Below, piece after piece: positions 25,412 through 34,310 of a stretch of DNA of 34,474 nucleotides. Positions within the stretch are counted from its first letter, which is position 1; the number at the start of each line of letters is the position of its first letter. The position numbers were made by a program, and so were the translations under genes. The notes beneath the pieces are model-generated. The model had not been told where the DNA came from and did not search any database. It saw nothing but the letters and a program-made list of their open reading frames with translations. Source of the stretch: a virus; IMG/VR virus record IMGVR_UViG_3300035701_000152, positions 1 to 34,474 of that record. One strand, 5' to 3'.

Positions 25412-27880
25412 ATGATAATTGCACATAAGAAAAACTCTGCCTTTGAACTTACCTTTCCGATGGTGGACAGCACAACACCTGCGAGTTTTAAGACGGGTTT
25501 ATCCCCTGTTGATACCGCATATTATAAAGATGGTGCGGGCGCCTGGACGACACTGGCGATAACCGATACCGCCGCAGAAATCGGCACTACCGGCATTTAT
25601 GAGATAAGTCTTACCGCCGCTGAAATGAATCACGACTGGGTGAATATAAAATTCACGGCATCCGGTGCAGCGGACACTCTTATTACTTTCAAAATGTTCA
25701 CCGACCCCATAACTATCTGGCACGTTGCAAAAACCGGCAGTGATAATAATAATGGGCACAGTTACGAATATGCAAAATTGACCATAGGTGCTGCCGTAAC
25801 TGCATCTGCCAGTGGTGATAAAATAATAATCTGGCCTGGTGATTATAATGAGCAAGTGAACACAGGTGCTAAATCACTTATTTTTGAAGGTCTTCACATT
25901 AGCAAGTGCAGCATATATTATAATGATGCTGATAATCCAGCTTTGAAACTTACCGATAATTGCTCTGTAAGCAATCTAAAGATTGATAATACTTTAGGAG
26001 ACGGTTTATCAATTCAAGGTTGTGTAAAGAATCGGGTCTCAAATTGTCGTATTAGTGGTAATAATTACGGTATTAACGCAGTTGATGCGATTGGGTTTAT
26101 TTTGCAGGATAGTCATATTTATGGAGGCTTATCCGCTATTTATGGCTATGTTATTACCGGCTTTATAGCTGAACGTTGCTTATTTCAATTATTAGATACC
26201 ATTACTGGCTCTACGGCGGTTAGTTGTTTAGTTCTTTCAGAATCTTCAGTAATAAATAATTGTAGAATTTATGCACGTAGATATACAGGGACAGGTATTG
26301 TTAAAGCCATTGAAGTCAAGGCCGGTATAGCTGCTGATATTGGTTATAATGCGTTTCAAAATTGCATAATACGTATTGATGCAAATACTACCGGTGCTAA
26401 TTATGGAGTATATGTTGGTAATTATAATCGTTGTTGTTTTATGAATTGCAGCATTTCTATGTTCAATGGTGGGAGCGGAGAAACTTATAATTTTTATAAT
26501 ACAGGTTACGGCATAGTTGTATCCGGCTGTTCTTATGATATTGCAAAAACCTACGGCACAATTATACAATGCGATAGTGGTTTTGCAGCCGCCCTGAATG
26601 CTGCCACTCCTGCATCGGTTGTGGGTAATGTCGGAGGCAATGTTGTTGGTTCGATAGGTTCGCTTGCGGGGCAGGCACAAGAAGAAGTTGGTGAAGTAAC
26701 AGACGCCATTATTAATGCCAATACAACCATCGGAACAATCAAAACCGATATAGAGACTACCGGAGTGGTTGTAAAAGACCTGACGACTGCTGCAAAGGCC
26801 TTGATTCAAACAGAGGCAGAAGATGCTGTTGTTGCAAAAAATCTTGACCATTTTACGGCAAGAACGGCAAACGCCCAAGCAGGCGGAGCCAATACAATTA
26901 CACTGGATACACAGTCATCACCTACGGATGATTATTATAATGGACGGACAATTTTAATAACCGCAGGAACAGGCGCCGGACAAATCAGAAGGATTGTATC
27001 GTATAACGGCACAACGAAAGTTGCTACTGTAGATTCAAGCTGGTCACTTCAGCCGGTTAATGGCAGTGAATTTCTTATTCTTAACCTTTACGATGCCGAA
27101 GTGACGGCCATTAAAGCAAAAACCGATAATTTGCCTGCCGACCCTGCCGATGACAGCGACATTGATGCACAACTTGCGGCGATTAAAACTGATAGCGCCG
27201 CGATTCTTCTGGATACGGGGACGGATGGCGTAATAGTAAATGATTTGACCGTTGCGGCAAAGGCTCTGATTCAGACGGAGGCCGAAGATGCTTTGATTGC
27301 CAAAGACCTCGACCACATTGTTAAAACAACGGCAGGAGCGGAAAAGCCGACAGACGGCTCTTATCTTGACAAGATTATGAATAAGAATGTCAGTCAAACT
27401 TTTGACGATACGACAGATTCACTTGAGGCGATAAGAGATAATCAAGCTGGAGCTGATGCTGCAGCAATAGCAGATGCCGTCTGGGACGAAACCATGACCG
27501 GGCACATAGATGCAGGTAAGGCCGGTGCACAAATATGGACGGATATTGATGCTATTCTTACAGACACAACGGCAATGAAAGCAACAATTATCAAACTCGA
27601 AACCACATTGGTTATGGATGGCGCAGTCTATCAGTTCACGGCCAATGCTCTTGAACTTGCGCCGGGCGGCGGCGGAGACCTTTTAGGAGGAATTGTTGAA
27701 GGGACTATTACCGTAAAAGAAGCATTAAGTATATTTCTGGCTATTTTGAGCGGCAAATCTTCAGGTGGTGGAACTGCGACCATAATATTCAGAGACACGG
27801 CTGACACGAAAAACAGATTGGTCGTAACAGTGGATGCAAAAGGAAACAGGACGGCAATAATTACGAGGGATGGAACTTAA
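25412..27880 (+). CDS. Tail fibre/receptor-binding protein with beta-helix
   Basis: 822 residues. A beta-sandwich-like N-terminus (1-100) precedes WHVAKTGSDNNNGHSYEYAK and a right-handed beta-helix (about 105-380) built of N/I/S-rich rungs (NCSVSNLKIDNTLGDGLSIQ). This is the pectate-lyase/fibre style and may cut polysaccharide. The second half is a helical stalk with two copies of a 27-residue unit (DLTTAAKALIQTEAEDAVVA at about 454; DLTVAAKALIQTEAEDALIA at about 610). A strand motif GAGQIRRIVSYNGTTKVATV, common in fibres, lies between them. A G-rich C-terminus follows. Confidence 0.78.
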   Translation: MIIAHKKNSAFELTFPMVDSTTPASFKTGLSPVDTAYYKDGAGAWTTLAITDTAAEIGTTGIYEISLTAAEMNHDWVNIKFTASGAADTLITFKMFTDPITIWHVAKTGSDNNNGHSYEYAKLTIGAAVTASASGDKIIIWPGDYNEQVNTGAKSLIFEGLHISKCSIYYNDADNPALKLTDNCSVSNLKIDNTLGDGLSIQGCVKNRVSNCRISGNNYGINAVDAIGFILQDSHIYGGLSAIYGYVITGFIAERCLFQLLDTITGSTAVSCLVLSESSVINNCRIYARRYTGTGIVKAIEVKAGIAADIGYNAFQNCIIRIDANTTGANYGVYVGNYNRCCFMNCSISMFNGGSGETYNFYNTGYGIVVSGCSYDIAKTYGTIIQCDSGFAAALNAATPASVVGNVGGNVVGSIGSLAGQAQEEVGEVTDAIINANTTIGTIKTDIETTGVVVKDLTTAAKALIQTEAEDAVVAKNLDHFTARTANAQAGGANTITLDTQSSPTDDYYNGRTILITAGTGAGQIRRIVSYNGTTKVATVDSSWSLQPVNGSEFLILNLYDAEVTAIKAKTDNLPADPADDSDIDAQLAAIKTDSAAILLDTGTDGVIVNDLTVAAKALIQTEAEDALIAKDLDHIVKTTAGAEKPTDGSYLDKIMNKNVSQTFDDTTDSLEAIRDNQAGADAAAIADAVWDETMTGHIDAGKAGAQIWTDIDAILTDTTAMKATIIKLETTLVMDGAVYQFTANALELAPGGGGDLLGGIVEGTITVKEALSIFLAILSGKSSGGGTATIIFRDTADTKNRLVVTVDAKGNRTAIITRDGT

Positions 27881-27882
27881 CT

Positions 27883-28401
27883 ATGGCTTTTTTTCCGCAA
27901 TACTTTTGGAACACGGACTTTTCGCTTCCCGGCGATTTGGGGGCGGCCCCCAAAATCGAGTATATCGCCGAGAATATCCTGGCCACCATCAACGCCATAA
28001 CGGTCGAAAACGGCTTTAATCAGACCCTTGTCGCAATGAGGCCGAAGCGGAACGACTGGCGCGATGTCATACCGGAGGACAACAAGGTTTTGATTGTCCA
28101 GGAGGCGGAGGAAATAATACTGACGCAGGTTGGACAACAGCGGCGGCAGCACGCATTTATCATTGAGGCGCTGGTAATCGACAGTGATGCCGCAACCGAC
28201 TCCATCGATACGCGGCGCAACAAGGTCCGGTGCGATATAGAAAAAAAACTGAAGGAGGACTATAAGCGGGGCGGTTATGCCCTGGACACGGACATTGAAA
28301 GTTCGACTATGTTTGACACGGGCGAGGGTTTCAGCGGCGTTGCAATCAGGGTAATAGTGGAATGTGAGCTTCCTTATGGCAACCCTTACAGTTTAAGTTA
28401 G
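27883..28401 (+). CDS. Tail terminator/completion protein (tentative)
   Basis: 172 residues. IEYIAENILATINAITVENG opens an alpha/beta fold, with VLIVQEAEEI and FIIEALVIDSDAATDSIDTR, then NKVRCDIEKKLKEDYKRGGY. This 'helix, strand, ...D.DS...N....DI.K.L' pattern is that of tail terminator proteins in lambda-like phages. It lies directly before the tail tube gene. Confidence 0.6.
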   Translation: MAFFPQYFWNTDFSLPGDLGAAPKIEYIAENILATINAITVENGFNQTLVAMRPKRNDWRDVIPEDNKVLIVQEAEEIILTQVGQQRRQHAFIIEALVIDSDAATDSIDTRRNKVRCDIEKKLKEDYKRGGYALDTDIESSTMFDTGEGFSGVAIRVIVECELPYGNPYSLS

Positions 28402-28430
28402 AAATTGAAAAAAGATTAAGGAGATAAACA

Positions 28431-29399
28431 ATGGCGATACAAGGAATGTTATTGACGCGGAAAAGATGCACTAAGGTCGCAGTGGAGGACCCTGCGGGAA
28501 CGCGCGAAGAGACGGGACAGGTCGATACGATATTATTTAACCCCGTGATAAAGCCGACTTCGACCTTTGAGAGCCGGGGAGGAAGCGGCACAATGCTTGG
28601 CGTGGAAAACATAGGGATTATCGAAGGGCGCCTCGGAAATTTCACCTGCGATGCGGAACTACGAGGGACCGGAGGTGCCGCCGGAAGCAGGATGGAGCCT
28701 GGCATTGCGGCGCTTTTGCAAGCCTGCGCTTTTTTGAAAGCCACCGATACTTACACGGTGGCCTCGTCTCCGGCGAACCATAAGACCAATACCATTGTCG
28801 TTTACCAAGACGGCCTCCAGAAGTGTCTTTACGGTGCGATGGGCAATGTCATATTTGAGGGAGAGGTAGGTAAAAGGGTGATGTGTAAGTTTGATATGCT
28901 TGGCATTTACGCCACGCCGGCGGATGTCGTTATGCCGGCCACCTGGGCGCCGAATGCAAGCATAGCCCCCTTGCTGGCGGGCGGACAATTCAAATTAGGT
29001 GCTACCGGTGAAGTGGCTCGGAAAATCAGCAAGTTCAGTCTCAATATGGGCTGCAAGGTCGTGCCCCGCGCAGATGTCAACGCGGCAAGCGGAATGGCCT
29101 ACGCAGTCATCACGGACATTGACCCTGTGATAACCTTCGACCTTGAGGCCGAGCTTGTCGGGAGCGACACTTATGGGGCCGCCTATAATATGTGGCTCGC
29201 AGGAACTCCGGCGGCAATATCAATTGTCCTGGGCACGGGCACGGGCAAGGTGATAACCTTCACTTTGCCTAAAGTCCAATACCGGTCAATCGACGATGGC
29301 GATCGTGAAGGCATTATGGTTGATGAGATAACGGCGCAGTGCATGCAGAGCAACGCGGTCATAGGAACGGATGATGCCGTAAAGATTGCCATTACATAA
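28431..29399 (+). CDS. Major tail (tail tube) protein
   Basis: 322 residues (MAIQGMLLTRKRCTKVAVED...). It is beta-rich, with GIIEGRLGNFTCDAELRGTG, VFEGEVGKRVMCKFD-like and FDMLGIYATPADV segments, and KISKFSLNMGCKVVPRADVN as in large siphovirus tube proteins. It sits between the tail terminator and tail chaperone genes, the usual order. The ATG follows AAGGAG at 7 nt. Confidence 0.75.
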   Translation: MAIQGMLLTRKRCTKVAVEDPAGTREETGQVDTILFNPVIKPTSTFESRGGSGTMLGVENIGIIEGRLGNFTCDAELRGTGGAAGSRMEPGIAALLQACAFLKATDTYTVASSPANHKTNTIVVYQDGLQKCLYGAMGNVIFEGEVGKRVMCKFDMLGIYATPADVVMPATWAPNASIAPLLAGGQFKLGATGEVARKISKFSLNMGCKVVPRADVNAASGMAYAVITDIDPVITFDLEAELVGSDTYGAAYNMWLAGTPAAISIVLGTGTGKVITFTLPKVQYRSIDDGDREGIMVDEITAQCMQSNAVIGTDDAVKIAIT

Positions 29400-29408
29400 A
29401 AGGCGGTT

Positions 29409-29606
29409 ATGGATGCAGGAATTATTCGAAAGGCGATTTGCAGAAACCGAGGCGGGCTTGAAAACGCGACCGATGAGCAGATTATGTCGCTCTGGAATTC
29501 GCTGGACCCGCAGACGCAGGAATTCTATCTGCAATCTCTTGATACTTTTACAAAAGGAAAGGATGTCATAAATGCCGCTCGCAACGAATCCAAAAGCACT
29601 ATTTGA
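29409..29606 (+). CDS. Small tail-assembly protein, 65 aa
   Basis: MDAGIIRKAICRNRGGLENA then TDEQIMSLWNSLDPQTQEFY, helical and acidic. It overlaps the chaperone gene by 35 bases and contains that gene's ribosome site (AAAGGA). No family; the position suggests a tail chaperone partner. Confidence 0.55.
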   Translation: MDAGIIRKAICRNRGGLENATDEQIMSLWNSLDPQTQEFYLQSLDTFTKGKDVINAARNESKSTI

Positions 29607-30009
29607 AATCGTCCTTGAAAGCGACAATGAGCTGCCGGAAGGGGAAAGGCCGGTTTTCATCTATCACTATCTGACAGGCCTTGAGCAGATTGAGCTGACT
29701 GATTTAATAGCTACGATTGATAAGTCACCGAGTTTGAAAAATCTTATCGAAACAGTTTTCAAGGCGGCTGAAACTGAACTTGTGTCCTGGCGGAATGTCT
29801 TCGATAAAAACGGAAAACTTGTTTTATTTAGCCCCCATAGATTGAAAGAGATTATGGGATATGGTGAGGCAATAACGCTGGCAAGACAACTGTTGCAAGG
29901 TCAGGTATTGTCGCTTGATTATAAAAAAAAATCAGATGGGCTCTCGAAATCCAATACGGGGAAATCTGCAAAGGGTGCAAAGGCCAGGAAAAATGCACCG
30001 ACAGGATAA
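29572..30009 (+). CDS. Tail assembly chaperone (gpG-like)
   Basis: 145 residues. An acidic, helical domain (FEIVLESDNELPEGERPVFI ... RLKEIMGYGEAITLARQLLQ) ends in a Lys/Ser tail after an A9 run. Position (after the tube, before the tape measure), size and a -1 frameshift-ready end all match lambda gpG. It would hold the tape measure protein during tail assembly. AAAGGA lies 8-9 nt before the ATG. Confidence 0.72.
   Translation: MPLATNPKALFEIVLESDNELPEGERPVFIYHYLTGLEQIELTDLIATIDKSPSLKNLIETVFKAAETELVSWRNVFDKNGKLVLFSPHRLKEIMGYGEAITLARQLLQGQVLSLDYKKKSDGLSKSNTGKSAKGAKARKNAPTG
29925..29931 (+). promoter_or_regulatory. Programmed -1 ribosomal frameshift site
   Basis: Nine A (29923-29931) in frame AAA AAA AAA, containing the slippery heptamer A AAA AAA. 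A -1 slip continues without a stop to 30290. This is the gpG/gpGT arrangement of lambda-like phages. Confidence 0.75.
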
Positions 30010-30290
30010 CGGAAACGGAATCGGTGCAAACGGACTGCATGTCCTGCAACGGAAGCGAAGAAGGATGCAATGATTGCAGGCAAACGGGCAAATGGGAATT
30101 GACACAATGCCCGCTGGAGATTTTGACGCCCGATGTATTGCAGACGATTGAGCTTGCGGAACTTTACGAAAAAGGACTGCCACCTGTGGCCGGCGGGGTA
30201 CTCGACCAGGCGAACATTTTCATTGAGTCCTGCCGTTTCATTTTTCGCATAGAGGCGGTTTTGAAAAAGAAGCTGGGAATAATCGAATAG
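29931..30290 (+). CDS. Frameshift extension of the tail chaperone (gpGT-like), Cys-rich
   Basis: In the -1 frame from the A9 run the sequence is IRWALEIQYGEICKGCKGQE, then TESVQTDCMSCNGSEEGCND, CRQTGKWELTQCPLEILTP and a helical tail ending FRIEAVLKKKLGIIE. It has no good own start: GTG at 30024 is internal and leaves half the Cys cluster behind. The Cys pairs (CKGC, C, CMSC, CNDC, C) suggest zinc binding. The fused product would start at 29572. Confidence 0.7.
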   Translation: MRWALEIQYGEICKGCKGQEKCTDRITETESVQTDCMSCNGSEEGCNDCRQTGKWELTQCPLEILTPDVLQTIELAELYEKGLPPVAGGVLDQANIFIESCRFIFRIEAVLKKKLGIIE

Positions 30291-30293
30291 GAT

Positions 30294-31853
30294 ATGGCAA
30301 AGCATGCTGTCGATATATTGATAAGGGCGAGAGACGAGGCCAGTAGGCAGTTCGGCATAATCGGTCATGCCGGACTCCATATGGGTTCAATGCTTCGAAA
30401 GGCCGCCACACTAATCGGATTTTACTTCGGGGCAAGAGAGATAAAGCGATATGTGCAGGAATCCTTAAGGGCTTATGGCGAGGAAGAGATGGCCATCCAG
30501 CATCTTATTGATGCCCTGTTTGTTTTGGGGCCGGTAAGCAAGGAAACCCAGAAGGATATGCAGAAATTCGCCGATGAGATTAGGCGCACCACAACCTTGG
30601 CAGACCATGAAATTTTATCGGTTATGACTTTGGGGGTGACAATCGGCAAACTTTCAGGCGAAGCACTTCAAAAGGCTACAATCGCCGCAATCGGCCTGTC
30701 AAAAGGATTTGGCATCCCTCTTGAGACCGCGATGCGTTTAGTTTCAAAGGGAGCGGTGGGAATCAGCACGGGCTTAAAAAGAGTGGGTATAGACATCAAA
30801 GGTTGTAAGGACGAACAATCACTTTATAACAAGGTGATGGAAATCGGCACCAAAAATTTCACGATAGCGCAAGGAGAAACAAAAACTTATGCCGGAACGG
30901 TTCTCCAAATGCGCAATGCACTTGAACAGGTTAGGGTAACCATTGGCCAGGCGCTGATGCCGACTTTTAAGAAATGGGCGGAGACAATTCGCGATTGGGC
31001 GGACAGGAACAGGGAGGCCATCGGCCTGTGGGCGCAGACTATGATGTCGGGTGTTGAGTTGGTAAAGGATATTTTCCGGTCTTACATTGACTTTATGAAA
31101 AGCGACTGGCTGACAGGATTTCAAAAAACATTATTCGGAGCGACTACGCTTTTTATTGCTCTTGCAAAGGATTTCGGACTGATTGCCAAAAAAATCATAA
31201 TAGACCTGGAGAATATATTGGTTGTCGGAGTCGGCAAAATATATACAAAATGGGTTGATTATCATGAACGGTTTGCAACGGAATTAAGCATAATTACCGC
31301 AAGAGAAAAAAACAAGGGATTTTTGGGAATGTTCCCTTCCGAAGAGCAAACAGCAGAAGCGAGAAAAGCTGCGATGAAAACTATTGCGGTATGGGAAAGA
31401 GAAGGCCGTTATGAAAAATTATTTCCAACAGTGGAAGGCATTCCCTGGAAAGACATAGCCGAAAAAAGCAAGGAAACCCTTCAGAAGGCATTGTCAGATG
31501 TTATCGCCTTATTCGGTCCCGAATTTGGCAAGTCGATTGAGGAGGCATTTGAAAGGCACAAGGAAAGACTGTCAAAAATAACGACTGACATCATAGTGGA
31601 GCCGGTAAAAAAAGACCTTTTAAGCACATGGGAGGATATTGCAACAAGCATCAAGGGACTTGAACACAAGGGAGTGACCCCATTGATAAGCCGATTTTTA
31701 ACAATGTGGCCTTCCGCTAAAATCGACTATCAAAAGTCGATAGCAGATAATACAAGAAGGCAAATATCCTTAACCGAAGAATTGGTAGAACAGGGGGATG
31801 AATTGCTTTCAAGAAGAGAATCCACAGTGGAACTTGTGGCGGGGGAACTCTGA
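30294..31853 (+). CDS. Tape measure protein
   Basis: 519 residues. Its start MAKHAVDILIRARDEASRQF is followed by long helices, a membrane-like segment (LFGATTLFIALAKDFGLIAK) and TMP-style blocks (RTTTLADHEILSVMTLGVTI, QALMPTFKKWAETIRDWADR). It directly follows the chaperone. A tape measure of this length predicts a tail of roughly 75-80 nm. The C-terminal helices (SWEDIATSIKGLEH-like, SLTEELVEQGDELLSRRE) are coiled-coil-like. Confidence 0.85.
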   Translation: MAKHAVDILIRARDEASRQFGIIGHAGLHMGSMLRKAATLIGFYFGAREIKRYVQESLRAYGEEEMAIQHLIDALFVLGPVSKETQKDMQKFADEIRRTTTLADHEILSVMTLGVTIGKLSGEALQKATIAAIGLSKGFGIPLETAMRLVSKGAVGISTGLKRVGIDIKGCKDEQSLYNKVMEIGTKNFTIAQGETKTYAGTVLQMRNALEQVRVTIGQALMPTFKKWAETIRDWADRNREAIGLWAQTMMSGVELVKDIFRSYIDFMKSDWLTGFQKTLFGATTLFIALAKDFGLIAKKIIIDLENILVVGVGKIYTKWVDYHERFATELSIITAREKNKGFLGMFPSEEQTAEARKAAMKTIAVWEREGRYEKLFPTVEGIPWKDIAEKSKETLQKALSDVIALFGPEFGKSIEEAFERHKERLSKITTDIIVEPVKKDLLSTWEDIATSIKGLEHKGVTPLISRFLTMWPSAKIDYQKSIADNTRRQISLTEELVEQGDELLSRRESTVELVAGEL

Positions 31854-31854
31854 T

Positions 31855-32745
31855 ATGGCGGTATTGAGCGTAAAAGAGGACTGGCGGGAACTGGGTGCGG
31901 ACTTTGGCAAAGAGGAAGCATCTACTACCCGCAAATTCACAGTCTTATTCGATACAGGGGACAATCCTGTGGACCGGCCAGGTATTGCCGCTCTCGCAAG
32001 CGGGATACCGCATATATGGGAGACGCATCCGAATTCGCCCTGGCTTTTCGTCAGCAGCATAAGGACAAAAGCAATAGGCCCCTTGTTTTACGGGGTCATA
32101 GTTTCCTATTCGACTTTGCCGCTTCTGAGGAGAGAATCAAATTATGATCCGACTGCTGGTCCGTTGGACCAGCCGTGGGAGGTGGAATGGGGAAGTTGCG
32201 TATCCAACGAGCAAATAGATAGGGACATAAACGGCAACCCCCTGACCAATTCGGCAAAGGAACTGTTCGACCCGCCACTATCGAGGGACAAGCGGGATCT
32301 TATTCTGAAGATTCAACGCAATGAAGCCAGTTATAATCCCCTTTTGGCGAGCAGTTATTTTGATGCCATAAACTCTGATATTTTCCTCGAAGTTTTTGGG
32401 CCCGAACAGGTCAAATGCAATGATTGGGTTGGCAAGCGGGCCCGTTCTGCCAGTCTGTTTTACTGGGTCGTCAATTACGAATTTCAGATGCGGGCGGATA
32501 CTTGGAAACAAAGGGTTTTGGATGCCGGATATCGGGAATGGAATCTAACGGCATCGCCAGCGAAATATATTCCCATTACTATAACAGATGATGAAACGGG
32601 CAAGCAGGTTGCGGTTAGGGAACCGTGGCCGCTGATGGAATCCGGCGTGGCATTTCCCGAACAGCATGTCTATGATGGTGGTGCATTGCATTGGTGCGAA
32701 TTCGACATTTATCAAAAAAAACTTTTTAGCATTTTGGGGTTCTAA
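31855..32745 (+). CDS. Distal tail-type structural protein, 296 aa
   Basis: MAVLSVKEDWRELGADFGKE, then TTRKFTVLFDTGDNPVDRPG, GSCVSNEQIDRDINGNPLTN, SASLFYWVVNYEFQMRADTW and a final DGGALHWCEFDIYQ segment. It is beta-rich. Located after the tape measure, where distal tail or baseplate hub proteins lie. No family named with confidence. The start at 31855 follows GGGGGAA; the longer frame from 31798 overlaps the tape measure gene and is rejected. Confidence 0.65.
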   Translation: MAVLSVKEDWRELGADFGKEEASTTRKFTVLFDTGDNPVDRPGIAALASGIPHIWETHPNSPWLFVSSIRTKAIGPLFYGVIVSYSTLPLLRRESNYDPTAGPLDQPWEVEWGSCVSNEQIDRDINGNPLTNSAKELFDPPLSRDKRDLILKIQRNEASYNPLLASSYFDAINSDIFLEVFGPEQVKCNDWVGKRARSASLFYWVVNYEFQMRADTWKQRVLDAGYREWNLTASPAKYIPITITDDETGKQVAVREPWPLMESGVAFPEQHVYDGGALHWCEFDIYQKKLFSILGF

Positions 32746-32747
32746 AA

Positions 32748-33632
32748 ATGGCAAACAAAATATGGGTAGGAACGGATGCGGGAAATGAGGGTAAGTGGGG
32801 AACGGCTGCAAACTGGTCACCTTCAGGCGTACCGATAACCGCCGATGATGTATTTCTAAAAGATTCGGCACAAAATGTCACGGGCGATTTCGACCAGTCG
32901 GCGGTACTTCTGGCAAGTTATAATCAAGACCAGAGTTATACGGGTCTGATAGGAGATGCCACAAATTATCTGGTAATTGGCGCGACGAAGGTCAATATCG
33001 GCTACCACGACGGTCCCGGCTCGCCTTCCGGTTCCGGGTGCACAAAACTCGACCTTCGGGACGATTTGCTGTCTGTCTCGACAGTTGTCATTTCCAATAC
33101 AGGGACGTCCACCGATACCGGCAAGCCGGCAGTCCGGTTGTTGGCAAACAAAAACACAACTACTATTGAGGTCAAGAAGGGTTCGGTCGGAATCGCCTAT
33201 GAGGTTGGAGAAACCTCATCGGTCAGTTCGATAACGATTGGTTATATTTCGCAAGTTGCCGGTGATGCCGATGTGTTCATCGGATCTGGTCTTACCTTAA
33301 TAACTTTGAATCAAAACGGCGGTGACTGTCTTTTGAAGTGCGGGGCGGCTACCGTAAACGCAAATGCCGGAGGCACATTGCAGACCGAAGGGGCTGGGGC
33401 GATTGCCACGCTCAATGCAAAGGGCGGAAAGACAGTCTGCAACTCCACTGGGACGATAACTACCCTGAACATATCCGAACAGGGGGATGTGGACTTTACG
33501 AAATCAAGCCAAACAAGAACGGTTACGACCCCGAAACTGGACAAATCAGGCAAACTCAAATATGATCCTGCCGTGGTGACATTTACGAACAAGGTCAATT
33601 CAAACAATTTGGTCGCTTTACAGGCGTCTTAA
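32748..33632 (+). CDS. Repetitive beta-rich fibre protein
   Basis: 294 residues. MANKIWVGTDAGNEGKWGTA then ANWSPSGVPITADDVFL resembles the start of autotransporter-like or PEP-CTERM-type beta-solenoid proteins. The rest is T/G/S-rich short strands (GDADVFIGSGLTLITLNQNG, then DCLLKCGAATVNANAGGTLQ), a probable solenoid. Likely a tail fibre or tip protein. Confidence 0.6.
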   Translation: MANKIWVGTDAGNEGKWGTAANWSPSGVPITADDVFLKDSAQNVTGDFDQSAVLLASYNQDQSYTGLIGDATNYLVIGATKVNIGYHDGPGSPSGSGCTKLDLRDDLLSVSTVVISNTGTSTDTGKPAVRLLANKNTTTIEVKKGSVGIAYEVGETSSVSSITIGYISQVAGDADVFIGSGLTLITLNQNGGDCLLKCGAATVNANAGGTLQTEGAGAIATLNAKGGKTVCNSTGTITTLNISEQGDVDFTKSSQTRTVTTPKLDKSGKLKYDPAVVTFTNKVNSNNLVALQAS

Positions 33633-33633
33633 A

Positions 33634-34302
33634 ATGCCGCAAGGACGTTATCTAACCGAACGAGCATATCAGTCATTCCTGGAGATGTATCATTGGTGGG
33701 AACGGCACAAAAACCAGCGGGACAAGTACCGGCGGCGGGGGGGCTTCTCAGCGGCGGTAGCAGGAGTTGATATAAAAATCTTTGAGGTCCAGTCCGCCGC
33801 AACTGGGGACGGGGTTTATAACTGCTATGAAGAAATGCTTGACAAGACCGACTGGATTGACACGGGTGGCGAGGATAGATTTTACGACAAGAATGCCGTG
33901 TCGGTCGAAGTCCTGAATCTGCTTGAGCATGATGTTGAGGCGACTTATGCCCGTGCCCTTGCAATAGGAGATAGAATTGAATCATATCAATTTACGGATG
34001 ATGAGGGAACGTCTCGATGGGTAGGCATTCCAATATCTGGCGGCAGTCCAGTTCGCAGGGCGAAAACTACGGCAGCGGCAGGAGCGACAACAACTATCGT
34101 ATGCAACCTTATCGGAAACAATGGTGTGGAGATAACATCCGGTCTCGGTTCGGGAATAACCGTCTATTGTGATACAGAAGACAGTGCAAACTTGAACAGT
34201 GTAAAACCGCGCCTTATCAATGATGAGGAAATTACTGTCTATAATCTAAACGGCAAATGGTATTGCTCGTGGGGGTTCAGCAAATGGAGTTTTTGTTCAT
34301 AG
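33634..34302 (+). CDS. Tail/fibre-associated protein, 222 aa
   Basis: A helical basic N-terminus (YQSFLEMYHWWERHKNQRDK) precedes a beta domain (KIFEVQSAATGDGVYNCYEE ... WVGIPISGG) and a C-terminal strand region with NGKWYCSWGFSKWSFCS. No family recognised. Immediately downstream of the fibre gene; probably a virion component. Confidence 0.58.
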   Translation: MPQGRYLTERAYQSFLEMYHWWERHKNQRDKYRRRGGFSAAVAGVDIKIFEVQSAATGDGVYNCYEEMLDKTDWIDTGGEDRFYDKNAVSVEVLNLLEHDVEATYARALAIGDRIESYQFTDDEGTSRWVGIPISGGSPVRRAKTTAAAGATTTIVCNLIGNNGVEITSGLGSGITVYCDTEDSANLNSVKPRLINDEEITVYNLNGKWYCSWGFSKWSFCS

Positions 34303-34310
34303 GATTTTGA

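Noticed and set aside
25499-27397. Long minus-strand frames opposite the fibre gene (for example 26246-26878)
   Set aside because: They mirror the repetitive N/I/T-rich fibre sequence, have Cys/Ile-rich composition and no ribosome sites.
30024-30290. Independent gene starting at GTG 30024
   Set aside because: The frame is open and protein-like back to the A9 slip site, so a frameshift product explains it better.
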